A DNA stretch of 64,000 nucleotides from NCBI RefSeq assembly GCF_004138295.1, contig NZ_SCFM01000012.1:186001-250000 (forward strand), given 5' to 3'. The notes below the pieces were generated by a model. That model was not told the DNA's origin and ran no database searches. It worked only from the letters and a program-made list of their open reading frames with translations. Below, in pieces: positions 1-10,102 of this stretch. Source of the DNA: Ectobacillus funiculus (GTDB lineage Bacteria > Bacillota > Bacilli > Bacillales > Bacillaceae_G). The translations under genes and the position numbers were made by a program. The first letter of the stretch is position 1. Every line of letters begins with the position of its first letter.

Positions 1-306
1 TTCCGCTGTTCCTAAAACCTGCTCCATGGAAATAATAACTTCCTGACCTGTTTTTAATTCCGCTTGTCCATTCTCAAAATCGTGCGTACGAATTTCAGGG
101 CCCTTTGTATCAAGCAAAATTGCAATTGTTTTTCCTGTTTGCTTTGCCGCTTCACGAATATTAGTAATACGTGCTGCATGCTCCTCGTGACTGCCATGTG
201 AGAAATTCAAACGAGCAACATTCATACCTGCTTCCATGAGTTGCGTTAGCTTCTCAATACTTTCACTTGCCGGTCCAATAGTACATACTATTTTCGTCTT
301 ACGCAT
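1..306 (-). CDS. pyk: Pyruvate kinase, N-terminal part (cut by window edge)
   Basis: Pyruvate kinase converts phosphoenolpyruvate and ADP to pyruvate and ATP, the last step of glycolysis. Only the first 102 codons are in the window. They begin [14 protein letters not shown], the typical N-terminus, followed by [11 protein letters not shown], part of the phosphate-binding start of the barrel. The ATG at 306 is preceded by a good ribosome binding site (GGAGGT). It lies 66 bp downstream of pfkA on the same strand, the usual Bacillus pfkA-pyk operon, with a cre-like palindrome in the gap. The identification is secure; the rest of the gene lies outside the window. Confidence 0.95.
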   Translation of the reverse strand, partial: MRKTKIVCTIGPASESIEKLTQLMEAGMNVARLNFSHGSHEEHAARITNIREAAKQTGKTIAILLDTKGPEIRTHDFENGQAELKTGQEVIISMEQVLGTAE

Positions 307-326
307 ACAATACCTCCGCTTTTTTA

Positions 327-340
327 TGGAAACGTTCCCA
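327..340 (-). promoter_or_regulatory. Candidate cre (CcpA operator) between pfkA and pyk
   Basis: TGGAAACGTTCCCA is nearly palindromic and keeps the CG centre and flanking A/T pattern of a catabolite-responsive element, with deviations at two degenerate positions. It sits just upstream of the pyk ribosome binding site. A CcpA role is inference from the motif. Confidence 0.4.
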
Positions 341-372
341 ATTTTGACGTACCAAATTTCAATTATGTCCTA

Positions 373-1338
<966 letters not shown>

Positions 1339-1420
1339 TCACCTCGAAAGTTTATTTGCCCTCTAATAAAATACCATGAAAAATTACGGAAGCACAATGG
1401 GAAGATGCATATTTGAGAAG

Positions 1421-1459
1421 AAAAAACGTGCATTCTGAGAAAGGAATGCACGTTTTTTT
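1421..1459 (-). terminator. Intrinsic terminator after accDA
   Basis: A 15-bp stem (AAAAAACGTGCATTC paired with GAATGCACGTTTTTT) with an 8-nt loop and T-runs on both sides. It lies downstream of accA and upstream of pfkA. Confidence 0.85.
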
Positions 1460-1647
1460 CTATTAAGTAAGGGTGTATAGCTTTTGGAATATCGTCTAGC
1501 GTATGCGATCTACTTCAGTCCCCAAATTGTTCTCACACATAAAAGTTCCTGAACCGCATAGAACATATGAAAAGATTCCATACTCGGCTTCACTACAGAG
1601 ACACGCTTGTTTGCCTGTCGACTAAACAAAACAGGGAGCTTACGCTT
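1460..1647. other. Intergenic stretch without a recognised feature
   Basis: Between the accA stop and the terminator no promoter, repeat copy or RNA structure is recognisable. On minus the accA frame stays open for about 45 codons past the stop, but there is no separate start or ribosome binding site, so no gene is called. Confidence 0.4.
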
Positions 1648-2622
1648 TTATTGTGCCCCAATTGATTCCTCAGCAAACGAAACCTGCCCCATTTTCATAT
1701 ACTTCTCATATCTTTGCTCAAGAAGCTCTTCTTCGGTCATCTGTCTTAGCTTCTCTAGTGACTGCCTCAGCACTTCATCCATGAGTTTCGCCTGCTGCTT
1801 CACATCACGATGTGCTCCTCCCCGCACCTCAGGAATGATTTCATCAATAATGCCCAGACGCTTCAAATCCGCTGCCGTAATGCCCATCGCCTCTGCTGCT
1901 TCCTTTGCTTTGCTTGCATCTTTCCAAAGAATAGTTGCGGCCCCTTCTGGAGAAATAACAGAATACGTTGAATTCTCCAGCATATGCACATAATTCCCGA
2001 CACCGAGTCCTAATGCGCCGCCGCTTCCTCCTTCACCAATGACAATACAGACAATCGGAACGGCTAGGCCTGCCATTTCAAACAAGTTACGCGCAATTGC
2101 CTCACTTTGTCCGCGCTCCTCCGCTGCCATTCCCGGATATGCGCCCTTCGTATCAATAAAACAAACAATCGGACGCTTAAATTTTTCAGCCTGTTTCATT
2201 AAACGAAGTGCCTTTCGGTAGCCTTCAGGATGGGGCATACCAAAGTTACGGCGAATATTCTCCTTCGTATCCTTCCCACGCTGATGTCCAATTACCGTTA
2301 TGGGAGTGCCTTTGTACTTGGCGATCCCTCCAACAATAGCAGCATCATCTCCAAAAGCACGGTCACCGTGGCACTCGAAAAAGTCTGTAAACAGATGTTC
2401 AATATAATCTAGAGTTGTCGGTCGCTCCGCATGACGGGCTATTTGTACCCGATCCCACACCTTCATGCTGCCGTATACTTCGTTCTCCAAATTCTCGAGT
2501 TTCGCCTCTAGAATACGAATCTCCTCACTAAAGTCCATTTGGCTGTTATTCGTATATTCTTTCAGTTCGCGAATTTTATTTCGCAGCTGGACAATGGGCT
2601 TTTCAAATTCTAATTCTGCCAC
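1648..2622 (-). CDS. accA: Acetyl-CoA carboxylase carboxyltransferase alpha subunit
   Basis: With AccD it transfers the carboxyl group from carboxybiotin to acetyl-CoA, giving malonyl-CoA for fatty acid synthesis. The protein has 324 residues, the usual Bacillus size. It begins with a helical region ([15 protein letters not shown]), then the crotonase-fold core with [31 protein letters not shown] and [15 protein letters not shown], which bind CoA and form the oxyanion holes. The start at 2622 overlaps the 3' end of accD by 13 bp, so translation is probably coupled and gives equal amounts of the two subunits. A strong terminator follows. Confidence 0.97.
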   Translation of the reverse strand: MAELEFEKPIVQLRNKIRELKEYTNNSQMDFSEEIRILEAKLENLENEVYGSMKVWDRVQIARHAERPTTLDYIEHLFTDFFECHGDRAFGDDAAIVGGIAKYKGTPITVIGHQRGKDTKENIRRNFGMPHPEGYRKALRLMKQAEKFKRPIVCFIDTKGAYPGMAAEERGQSEAIARNLFEMAGLAVPIVCIVIGEGGSGGALGLGVGNYVHMLENSTYSVISPEGAATILWKDASKAKEAAEAMGITAADLKRLGIIDEIIPEVRGGAHRDVKQQAKLMDEVLRQSLEKLRQMTEEELLEQRYEKYMKMGQVSFAEESIGAQ

Positions 2623-3479
2623 TGCTCCGTCCCCCCTACATGATGAATCCCTACAATCGTACTCAATGTTTCCTTCATTTCAAGACGGTTCACCACTGCA
2701 TCTAGCTGCCCATGCTGGAGCAAAAACTCCGCAGTCTGAAAATCCTCTGGCAGCTCCTCGCGCACCGTTTGTTGAATGACACGTCGTCCTGCAAACCCAA
2801 TTAGAGCACCAGGTTCCGCTAGGTTATAGTCTCCAAGTGATGCAAAGCTTGCTGAAACACCGCCCGTAGTTGGGTGAGTCATAACAGAAATAATAAGACC
2901 TCCGTTTGTACTAAAACGTTTTAGCGCAGCACTTGTTTTTGCCATTTGCATTAGACTCAATACACCTTCTTGCATTCTTGCACCGCCTGATGCTGTGAAA
3001 ATGAGGAACGGCACTTGCAGTTCCCCTGCTTTCTCAATCGCGCGCGCAATCTTCTCTCCGACGACTGAACCCATGCTCCCCATACGAAAACGCGAATCCA
3101 TTACCGCGACAACAACAAGCATCTCATCAATTGTTCCCTCGCCCGTTACAACTGCTTCATTGAGCTTTGTTCGCTTGCGGTCTCCCTCTAACTTTTCCTC
3201 GTAGCCTTCAAACTGGAGCGGATTTGCCGAAATCATCTCTTGATCATATTCTACAAACGACTGTTCATCCAGTAAGCTGTCTAGTCGCTCCCATGCATTC
3301 ATCGGATGATGATAGCCGCAGTTCGCACACACCTTTAGGTTTTTTAGAAGCTCCTTTGTATACATAATTTTTTTACACTCTGGACACTTGGTCATTAGGC
3401 CGTCCGGAACATCTCTTCTCATTTGCTCTGAAGGAATTGCTGCATATTTCTTTTTCTTAATAAACAAATCTCTTAGCAC
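2610..3479 (-). CDS. accD: Acetyl-CoA carboxylase carboxyltransferase beta subunit
   Basis: Partner of AccA in the heterotetrameric carboxyltransferase. Its 289 residues carry the N-terminal four-cysteine zinc ribbon (CPECKKIMY and CANCGYHHP, residues about 33-56) that marks bacterial AccD, then the crotonase-fold core with [12 protein letters not shown] and [17 protein letters not shown]. The start is an ATG at 3479 preceded by AAAGGAGGGGT. It is first in the accD-accA pair; the gap to the upstream GntR regulator gene is 115 bp and holds its promoter region. Confidence 0.97.
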   Translation of the reverse strand: MLRDLFIKKKKYAAIPSEQMRRDVPDGLMTKCPECKKIMYTKELLKNLKVCANCGYHHPMNAWERLDSLLDEQSFVEYDQEMISANPLQFEGYEEKLEGDRKRTKLNEAVVTGEGTIDEMLVVVAVMDSRFRMGSMGSVVGEKIARAIEKAGELQVPFLIFTASGGARMQEGVLSLMQMAKTSAALKRFSTNGGLIISVMTHPTTGGVSASFASLGDYNLAEPGALIGFAGRRVIQQTVREELPEDFQTAEFLLQHGQLDAVVNRLEMKETLSTIVGIHHVGGTEQWQN

Positions 3480-3594
3480 ATTACCCCTCCTTTATAATAG
3501 ATACAGCTTTATCCATATCGAAAACAAGCTGACCTTTCTCTTTACCTTATATGTTGCTAAATAGGATTGATGTCGTTTCGGTATGTTCTAAAAC

Positions 3595-4233
3595 TTACAT
3601 GTGCACCAGGATTACTTTTGAAGCCTCCTCGTAGCAATGCATTATCTGTTCCATATCCTTGTTTTCTATTGCTCTATAAATGTTCTTATAAGAGGTTATA
3701 TCTTCCAATGGCACTTCGGCTTTATAGGAAAATGTTGCTGCATACTCGCTCACAATAAGCCAAATACGGTATAACAGATGATTATCTGTAAGCTCAACAG
3801 CCTGCTTAAAAAATGCTTGATGAAAAAGGAGTAACGATGTTTCATTGGAGGAAAGAAGCTCCGAAAGCGGCAAAAGCTGTTCTTTTGTTTTGCCAAGCAA
3901 AAGGCTCAATATATTTCGTTCGAGCAGCATCTTCACCTGCAGTAAATCTTGCTTTGTCTTTTCATCTTGCAGCAAAAAGGCTGCAATTAACTGGACAAGA
4001 CCGTTCTCGTAAAAGCGCTTCACAAACGTCCCTTCCCCGCGGCGTGTTTCAATTAACCCTACAAGCTCTAGTGCGCGAAGCGCCTCACGTACAGAGGAAC
4101 GCCCCACATTCAGACGTGCACTCAGCTCCCTTTCTGAAGGGAGACGGTCGCCGGCCTTGAGACCATCTCCCTCCATAATGGAACGAATTTGATGAACGAT
4201 TTCTAGATATATCTTCGATTGTACTGCTGTCAA
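3595..4233 (-). CDS. FadR-type GntR-family transcriptional regulator
   Basis: A 212-residue DNA-binding regulator. Residues about 5-75 form the GntR winged helix (GDRLPSERELSARLNVGRSS, VREALRALELVGLI, then the wing RRGEGTFV). The remainder is a helical FCD-type ligand domain ending in ENKDMEQIMHCYEEA. It lies between the malic enzyme and accD genes on the same strand, starting 14 bp after the malic enzyme stop, which suggests a role in carbon or lipid metabolism. In the B. cereus group a GntR/FadR gene occupies this place. The ligand and targets cannot be read from the sequence. Confidence 0.85.
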   Translation of the reverse strand: MTAVQSKIYLEIVHQIRSIMEGDGLKAGDRLPSERELSARLNVGRSSVREALRALELVGLIETRRGEGTFVKRFYENGLVQLIAAFLLQDEKTKQDLLQVKMLLERNILSLLLGKTKEQLLPLSELLSSNETSLLLFHQAFFKQAVELTDNHLLYRIWLIVSEYAATFSYKAEVPLEDITSYKNIYRAIENKDMEQIMHCYEEASKVILVHM

Positions 4234-4247
4234 TGAACATTCCCCAC

Positions 4248-5486
4248 TTATTGTTTTCCTATAGTCGCCAATCTTCTTGTTTTCTCAGCTACTTCGTCTG
4301 GATTCACCTTCCGGCGCGCTACACCCGTCTCCATCGCTGCCTTTGCTACATATGCCGCGACCTGAGGAGCAACACGTGGATCAAATGGTGCCGGGATAAT
4401 ATAATCAGCCTGTAGCTCCTCATCTGATATGAGTCCTGCAATCGCCTGTACAGCAGCAACCTTCATCTCTTCATTAATTTGCGTCGCATGCACATCAAGT
4501 GCCCCGCGAAAAATTCCTGGAAACGCTAATACATTGTTCACCTGATTTGGGAAATCAGATCGTCCCGTTCCGATAACTGCTGCACCCGCTGCTTTCGCAT
4601 CTGCCGGCATAATCTCCGGCACAGGATTCGCCATCGCAAAAATGATTGGCTGACGATTCATCGTTTGCACCATCTCTTTCGTGAGAGCTCCCTCTGCCGA
4701 TACACCAATAAATACGTCTGCACCTTGAATAACATCAGCAAGCGATCCTTGCTTACGATCACGATTCGTATATTTTGCTATCTCATTTTTTACTGTGTTC
4801 ATGCCAATTGGACGCCCTTCGTAAATAGCACCTTTTGTATCACACATAATAATATCGCGAACACCATAGTGATATAACAACTTCATAATCGCAATCCCAG
4901 CGGCGCCCGCTCCATTTGCGACAACTTTAACTTCAGACATCTTTTTACCTACTAATTTCAAAGCATTCACAAGTCCTGCCACCGTAACAATTGCAGTCCC
5001 GTGCTGATCATCGTGAAACACAGGAATGTTTATTTCCTTCTTCAAGCGTTCTTCTATAACAAAACAGTTTGGTGCTGCGATATCCTCAAGGTTCACGCCG
5101 CCAAATGTTGGTTCCATTAACTTAACAGTTTCAATAATTTTTTCTACATCGTTTGTATTTAAAGCAATTGGAAATGCATCAACACCAGCAAAGCTTTTAA
5201 ACAACACCGCTTTTCCTTCCATAACAGGCAGCGCCGCCTCTGGACCTATATTCCCTAAACCCAATACAGCTGTGCCATCCGTTACAACAGCGACCAAGTT
5301 CCCCTTCACTGTATATTCGTACACCTTGCTTTTATCGTCATAGATAGCTTTGCACGGCTCTGCCACGCCTGGTGAATACGCAAGACTTAAATCCTTTGCA
5401 TTTGCCACCTTAACCTTTGAAACTGTTTCAAGCTTTCCTTGGTGTACTCGGTGCATATGTAAAGCTTCATCGCGAAGTGTTGACAA
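4248..5486 (-). CDS. ytsJ: NAD(P)-dependent malic enzyme
   Basis: Oxidatively decarboxylates malate to pyruvate with reduction of NAD(P)+. It has 412 residues, matching the short bacterial malic enzymes such as B. subtilis YtsJ (about 410). Motifs: LAYSPGVAEPCKAI, TDGTAVLGLGNIGPEAALPV, the divalent-metal segment VFHDDQHGTAIV and the Rossmann loop VANGAGAAGIAIM. A TTG start at 5486 is chosen because AGGAGAG lies 10 nt upstream and the product then begins (M)STLRDEALHMH like relatives; the open frame extends 33 codons further upstream without support. It lies between dnaE and the GntR regulator. Confidence 0.93.
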   Translation of the reverse strand: MSTLRDEALHMHRVHQGKLETVSKVKVANAKDLSLAYSPGVAEPCKAIYDDKSKVYEYTVKGNLVAVVTDGTAVLGLGNIGPEAALPVMEGKAVLFKSFAGVDAFPIALNTNDVEKIIETVKLMEPTFGGVNLEDIAAPNCFVIEERLKKEINIPVFHDDQHGTAIVTVAGLVNALKLVGKKMSEVKVVANGAGAAGIAIMKLLYHYGVRDIIMCDTKGAIYEGRPIGMNTVKNEIAKYTNRDRKQGSLADVIQGADVFIGVSAEGALTKEMVQTMNRQPIIFAMANPVPEIMPADAKAAGAAVIGTGRSDFPNQVNNVLAFPGIFRGALDVHATQINEEMKVAAVQAIAGLISDEELQADYIIPAPFDPRVAPQVAAYVAKAAMETGVARRKVNPDEVAEKTRRLATIGKQ

Positions 5487-5594
5487 AACGCTCACTCTCC
5501 TCATATTGGATTGCTGCTTCGTTTTTCTGCTCTCCAAAGTGGTCTGACCACGAGCTTCATTATTACTATAATGGACAAGATACAAAAAAGTCTA

Positions 5595-8500
5595 TCACAT
5601 TTTTAATGCAACGTTATCCGCACCTGAAATTTCCTTTAGCACTTTTATACACTCTTCATTAGGATGTACAGAAAAAGGACGGGATAACTGTACCATTTTA
5701 TGTTCTTTTTCATAGTAAATAAATACTTGGGCAAGTCCCGGATAATGCAATAAAGTTTTCGTGATTTTTGCAAACAGACCTTTGTCATATTGAGACGGGA
5801 GTTTGATATACAAACGTTTATTCTGTTCCGCTTCGTATTCCTCTATGCGTTCGAGTGGATATATACCACTAACTACCCACTGCTTTCGGCCATTACGTAC
5901 ACTCATCGCCCCTTCAAGCAGCAATGTGCTATCCTCTTGCACAATAGAACGGAACTGCGCATACGTATCTGGAAATACGACTGCCTCCCATTCTTCCTCT
6001 TTATCACAGATAGTCAAAAAGGCCATATTTTGCATTGCTTTTGTCCGAATTACTTTCACCTCTACTATAAATACAATCGAACGAATACTTTTACTTTGGC
6101 TTTGAACTGCCTCCGAAAGTGTCGGAATTTGCAACTCCTGTATAAAGGATTCATATTCCTGCGTCGGATAACCAGATACATATAAACCTAGCGTTTCTTT
6201 TTCTAAGCGAAGCCGTGCCGCAAATTGCATCGGGGGTGCTTCTGCATACGACGGTTTCGGTACAAGATCCTCATCCAAAAACATCTCAGCTTGGTTTGCA
6301 TCATCCGGTCTAACAAGTGCGGCATATTCTAATGCCGTATCTATGCTTGCAAGCAAGGAAGCCCGTTCTACTCCAAAACAGTCAAAGCAGCCTGCTCCAA
6401 TCAGCAATTCTAGATGCTTTCGATTTGCTGTTCGCGACGGCAAACGGACACAGAATTGAAACAGGTCTGTAAATGCCCCTTTGCGCCGCTCCTGCAAAAT
6501 ATCTCTTACCGTTGCGCTGCCGATACCGCGAATGCCAAGCAAGCTATATCGAATTCCCTCTTCCTCCGGGTAAAATCGGTAATCACTAGTTTGAATAGAG
6601 GGAGGAAAGATTTGTACATTCTTTCGCTTTGCTTCACGTACATACTGCATCATGCGTTCTTCATTGCCGATCGCGCTTGTTAAAAGGGCTGCCATAAAGG
6701 CAATGGGGTAATTCGCTTTTAAATACGCAAGCTGATAGGCAATCATACTATAGGCGACAGCATGACTTCTATTAAAGCCATAATTAGCGAAACGGACAAT
6801 TAAATCATATACAGCCTGAGCCGTCGCTTCGTCATAACCCTTATCTAAACAGCCGCTTACAAACGGCTTCCTCTCTCGATCCAAAATCTCATGCTTTTTC
6901 TTGCTCACTGCTCGGCGCAGCAAATCTGCTTCACCAAGAGAAAAACCTGCCATCTTAGAAGCAATTTCCATAATTTGCTCTTGATATACTACAACGCCAT
7001 ATGTTTTTTTCAAAATCGGCTCTAGGTCCGGATGCGGGTATTCCACAGTTCTCTTTCCGTGCTTCGCTTCAATAAAAGCAGGAATTTGTTCCATTGGTCC
7101 AGGTCTATACAGAGCATTGACAGCGACAATATCCTCGAACACAGTAGGCTGAAGCGCCTTCAAGACATTGCGCATCCCTGATGATTCAAGCTGAAACACC
7201 CCTGTCGTATCCCCTTGTCCAAGCAATGAAAAGGTTGCTTCATCATCAAGAGGCAGGCGCTGCAAATCAACTACTTCCCCGCTCGTTTCAGTAATAAGGC
7301 TGCAAATATTCTCTAAAATCGTAAGATTACGCAAGCCAAGAAAATCGATTTTAAGTAATCCAAGCTCTTCTAATACCTCTGCAGGGTACTGTGTAATATA
7401 GACATCATTATGCCCCTGCTGCACTGCTACACTATTTGTAAGCGGAGCAGCGCTTAAAATCACGCCTGCTGCATGGATAGATGTATGCCGCGGCATTCCC
7501 TCTACACGCTTAGCAACTGAAAACACACGCTCGTATCTTGGATTGCTTGCCGTATACTCCCGCAAAGCTGCGGAATCCTCATATGCCTGCTCCAAAGTAA
7601 TCCCGACGCGCGAGGGAATAAGGCGTGAAAACTGCTCCATTTCGCGCTGTGACAGCCCCATCACACGCCCGATATCACGTACTGCAGCTTTTGCAGCCAG
7701 CGTACCAAATGTAATAATTTGTGCTGCATGCAGCTGACCATATTTCTGCGCAACATACGAAATAATTTCGTCGCGGCGGACATCAGGAAAATCAATATCA
7801 ATATCAGGCATTGTTACACGCTCTGGATTTAAAAATCTCTCAAATAATAGCCTATATTGAATAGGATCAATATTTGTGATTTCCAATACATACGCAACAA
7901 GCGAGCCAGCAGCCGACCCACGGCCCGGTCCCGTTAACATACGCAGATTATGTGCATACTTCATAAAATCCCATACAATCAAAAAGTAATCACTAAAGCC
8001 CATGCGACTAATAACATGCAGCTCATGCTGCAGCCGCCCTCTATGTACATCCGTTATATGCTCATAGCGCTTACGGAGCCCTTCCTCACAAATGCGCCGC
8101 AAAAACTCATCTGACGTTTCGCCCGTATCGATTGGAAACTCTGGCAAACGGCTCTCATGAAAGGTCACTTCAACGCGACATCGCTGTGCAATCTGCACTG
8201 TATGATCGAGCGCTTCTGGAAGAAAAGAAAATAACCCCTCCATTTGTTCTACTGATTTTAAATCATATTCCTCCGTCTTAAGACGAGGCCTGTTTGTGTC
8301 CTCTACCTTTACACCGTGCTCGATGCATAGCAAGCAATCTTGAACAAAGGCATCTGTTTTATCCACATAATGAACGTCATTAGCTGCTACAAGCGGCACA
8401 TGCATGTCCTCACTCAACTGCAGCAAACGTGCTTGCAGCAACCTTTCCTCAGGTAAGCCGTGATTTTGTATACTAAGATAAAAGGACGAAAACATCTCCA

Positions 8501-8951
8501 GATAGTCGGCAATCACTGTCCGCGCCTGCTCATCCTCCTGCTGAAGCAGCAGCTGCTCCACTTCTCCATTTAACCCCGGTGAAATAGCGATTAATCCTTC
8601 AGCGTAACGAGCGAGCCATTTCTTAGGAATCCCGTCCCTAGTTTTCGTCATAATCGTACTTGAAATCTTAAGTAAATTCTGATATCCCGTCTCAGTTTCA
8701 GCCAACAATACGAGCGGATATGACGAAGATGCTCCTTCCTCCAATACGGAGGCTGTTAACCCGATAATTGGATGTATACCCGCTGCCTTGCATGCTTTAT
8801 AAAACGGAATCACACCATACATGACGTTTTGATCCGTAATGGCAAGTGCCTGAAATCCTAGTTCCTTCGCACGGCGTACAAGCGGTTCGATTTTGCATGC
8901 GCTTTGCAACAAGCTATACACAGTTTGACATTGCAAATGCACGAATGTCAC
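5595..8951 (-). CDS. dnaE: DNA polymerase III alpha subunit DnaE
   Basis: Replicative C-family DNA polymerase. In Gram-positive bacteria DnaE extends RNA primers before PolC takes over. About 1118 residues against 1115 in B. subtilis. Order: PHP domain (residues 1 to about 200, FVHLQCQTVYSLL), palm with the catalytic triad segment MPDIDIDFPDVRRDE, fingers (FQLESSGMR, NYGFNRSHAVAYSM), helix-hairpin-helix (LLGIRGIGSATVRDIL) and a C-terminal OB fold. Several PHP metal ligands appear degenerate (LQCQTVYSLL instead of an HxH pair), as expected of this class. A GTG at 8951 matches the family start; a GTG at 8960 (after GAGGAA) is the alternative. Confidence 0.96.
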   Translation of the reverse strand: MTFVHLQCQTVYSLLQSACKIEPLVRRAKELGFQALAITDQNVMYGVIPFYKACKAAGIHPIIGLTASVLEEGASSSYPLVLLAETETGYQNLLKISSTIMTKTRDGIPKKWLARYAEGLIAISPGLNGEVEQLLLQQEDEQARTVIADYLEMFSSFYLSIQNHGLPEERLLQARLLQLSEDMHVPLVAANDVHYVDKTDAFVQDCLLCIEHGVKVEDTNRPRLKTEEYDLKSVEQMEGLFSFLPEALDHTVQIAQRCRVEVTFHESRLPEFPIDTGETSDEFLRRICEEGLRKRYEHITDVHRGRLQHELHVISRMGFSDYFLIVWDFMKYAHNLRMLTGPGRGSAAGSLVAYVLEITNIDPIQYRLLFERFLNPERVTMPDIDIDFPDVRRDEIISYVAQKYGQLHAAQIITFGTLAAKAAVRDIGRVMGLSQREMEQFSRLIPSRVGITLEQAYEDSAALREYTASNPRYERVFSVAKRVEGMPRHTSIHAAGVILSAAPLTNSVAVQQGHNDVYITQYPAEVLEELGLLKIDFLGLRNLTILENICSLITETSGEVVDLQRLPLDDEATFSLLGQGDTTGVFQLESSGMRNVLKALQPTVFEDIVAVNALYRPGPMEQIPAFIEAKHGKRTVEYPHPDLEPILKKTYGVVVYQEQIMEIASKMAGFSLGEADLLRRAVSKKKHEILDRERKPFVSGCLDKGYDEATAQAVYDLIVRFANYGFNRSHAVAYSMIAYQLAYLKANYPIAFMAALLTSAIGNEERMMQYVREAKRKNVQIFPPSIQTSDYRFYPEEEGIRYSLLGIRGIGSATVRDILQERRKGAFTDLFQFCVRLPSRTANRKHLELLIGAGCFDCFGVERASLLASIDTALEYAALVRPDDANQAEMFLDEDLVPKPSYAEAPPMQFAARLRLEKETLGLYVSGYPTQEYESFIQELQIPTLSEAVQSQSKSIRSIVFIVEVKVIRTKAMQNMAFLTICDKEEEWEAVVFPDTYAQFRSIVQEDSTLLLEGAMSVRNGRKQWVVSGIYPLERIEEYEAEQNKRLYIKLPSQYDKGLFAKITKTLLHYPGLAQVFIYYEKEHKMVQLSRPFSVHPNEECIKVLKEISGADNVALKM

Positions 8952-9056
8952 TTGCTGCACCCCATTTCCTCACATATTCACATTCTTTCATTATAGTTGA
9001 TGGTTTGTTGTGAAATCAAAACATACTCTCCAGCTACTGTCCATATACATAGTGAT

Positions 9057-9190
9057 AAAGAAAACTCGCCGACTGGCGAGCCCCACTCTTGGGCGAAGAC
9101 AGAGGCGTAGTTGCACTTATACTGGATTCCTAAAATTCCCCACTACGTCGAATGAACTTCTAGCTGGGCATTTATACTTTCTTACAGTGT
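9057..9190 (+). repeat. 134-bp dispersed element, array A unit 1
   Basis: First unit of a head-to-tail array. It has hairpin 1 (CTCGCC/GGCGAG), a weaker hairpin 2, the CGTAGT/ACTACG pair and the right end CTTTCTTACAGTG. Here the distal pair reads ATTCCCC with TGGGCAT, so three CCC/GGG pairs replace the usual TTT/AAA pairs. Confidence 0.95.
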
Positions 9191-9324
9191 AAAGAAAACT
9201 CGCCGACTGGCGAGCCCCACTCTTGGGTGAAGACCGAGGCGTAGTTGCACTTATACTGGATTCCTAAAATTCCCCACTACGTCGAATGAACTTCTAGCTG
9301 GGCATTTATACTTTCTTACAGTGT
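9191..9324 (+). repeat. 134-bp dispersed element, array A unit 2
   Basis: Period exactly 134 bp from unit 1, differing from it by only a few substitutions (for example TTGGGTGAAGACC in place of TTGGGCGAAGACA). Confidence 0.95.
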
Positions 9325-9458
9325 AAAGAAAACTCGCCGACTGGCGAGCCCCACTCTTGGGCGAAGACAGAGGCGTAGTTGCACTTATACTGGATTCCTA
9401 AAATTCCCCACTACGTCAAATGAACTTCCAGCTGGGCATTTATACTTTCTTACAGTGT
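9325..9458 (+). repeat. 134-bp dispersed element, array A unit 3
   Basis: Third unit, again with 134-bp spacing; nearly identical to unit 1, with single changes in the central segment. Confidence 0.95.
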
Positions 9459-9511
9459 AAAGAAAACTCGCCGACTGGTGAGCCCTGCCCCCGGGCGAAG
9501 ATAGAAGCGTA
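9459..9511 (+). repeat. Dispersed element, array A unit 4 (3'-truncated)
   Basis: Only the left 53 bp remain (both hairpins, to GAAGCGTA). The sequence then passes directly into a startless open frame at 9535-9753, as if one deletion removed the right part of the unit and the 5' part of a gene. Confidence 0.85.
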
Positions 9512-9534
9512 CACAGAGCAGGGATAATTCCTGA

Positions 9535-9753
9535 AGAATACCGTATGTTCCTTACCACGAAACGCAATGTGTACCTGTTCTTATTGTCAGGGGAAGTATT
9601 AGCGTACATCGGACAATAGAGAAGCAAACACAGATTGATTTGCTTTCAGAAGAGAAGGCTCCTAGCCCGCAGAAAGCACTTGTCACAGCGGGTATTGTTA
9701 CGAAAGAGCAATGTGCAATGTGCACCAAACGAATACATTCTGATTTCTTGTAA
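9535..9753 (+). pseudogene. Startless open frame, possible 3' remnant of an unknown gene
   Basis: 73 codons without a stop, following a TGA and ending in TAA just upstream of ytrH. There is no ATG or GTG near the beginning and no ribosome binding site. The composition is protein-like (contains ALVTAGIVTKEQCAMCTKR, with a CxxC pair) and looks more natural than the overlapping frames. I do not recognise the family. It directly follows a truncated repeat unit, which supports a gene whose 5' end was deleted. It could also be a chance open frame. Confidence 0.35.
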
Positions 9754-9766
9754 AGGGGTGGTCGCC

Positions 9767-10102
9767 TTGGAAGTAAAGCAAACATTTTTGTCTCTTCTCA
9801 TTACGAGTTACTTCATTGCCTTTGGCGTTATGCTCGGAGGATCACTGCTTGGAGGCCTCGGATCATTTTTGGCGGGAGAACCGCCGCTTACTATGATTAA
9901 GCGATTCTCAGATAGCCTGCGTATTTGGGCGCTCGTGGCGGCAATCGGCGGAACATTTGATACCTTTTACAGCTTTGAACGCGGTATTTTTCAGGGCGAG
10001 ACGAGAGATATCATCAAACAGGTGCTGTTGATTTTATTTGCTATGGGCGGTATGCAGACTGGGCTTACGATCATTAAATGGCTGACACAGGAGCACGTAT
10101 GA
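9767..10102 (+). CDS. ytrH: Sporulation membrane protein YtrH
   Basis: A 111-residue membrane protein required for efficient sporulation in B. subtilis, where it is made in the mother cell under SigE. Hydrophobic segments: FLSLLITSYFIAFGVMLGG near the N-terminus and VLLILFAMGGMQTGLTII near the C-terminus, with the conserved AAIGGTFDTFYSFERGIF between them. The TTG at 9767 is chosen: GGGGTGG lies 5 nt upstream and the length then matches the family (about 113). A longer upstream frame reads through intergenic sequence and is not credible. The stop overlaps the ytrI start (ATGA). Confidence 0.9.
   Translation: MEVKQTFLSLLITSYFIAFGVMLGGSLLGGLGSFLAGEPPLTMIKRFSDSLRIWALVAAIGGTFDTFYSFERGIFQGETRDIIKQVLLILFAMGGMQTGLTIIKWLTQEHV

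Noticed and set aside
1460-1647. Read-through extension of AccA
   Set aside because: The accA frame stays open for about 45 codons beyond its TAA, but it has no start or SD, and AccA already has its normal length.
9057-9511. Active transposon or insertion sequence
   Set aside because: No transposase frame lies in or between the units, no clear target duplication was seen, and most single copies are 75-135 bp. A non-autonomous element mobilised elsewhere remains possible.
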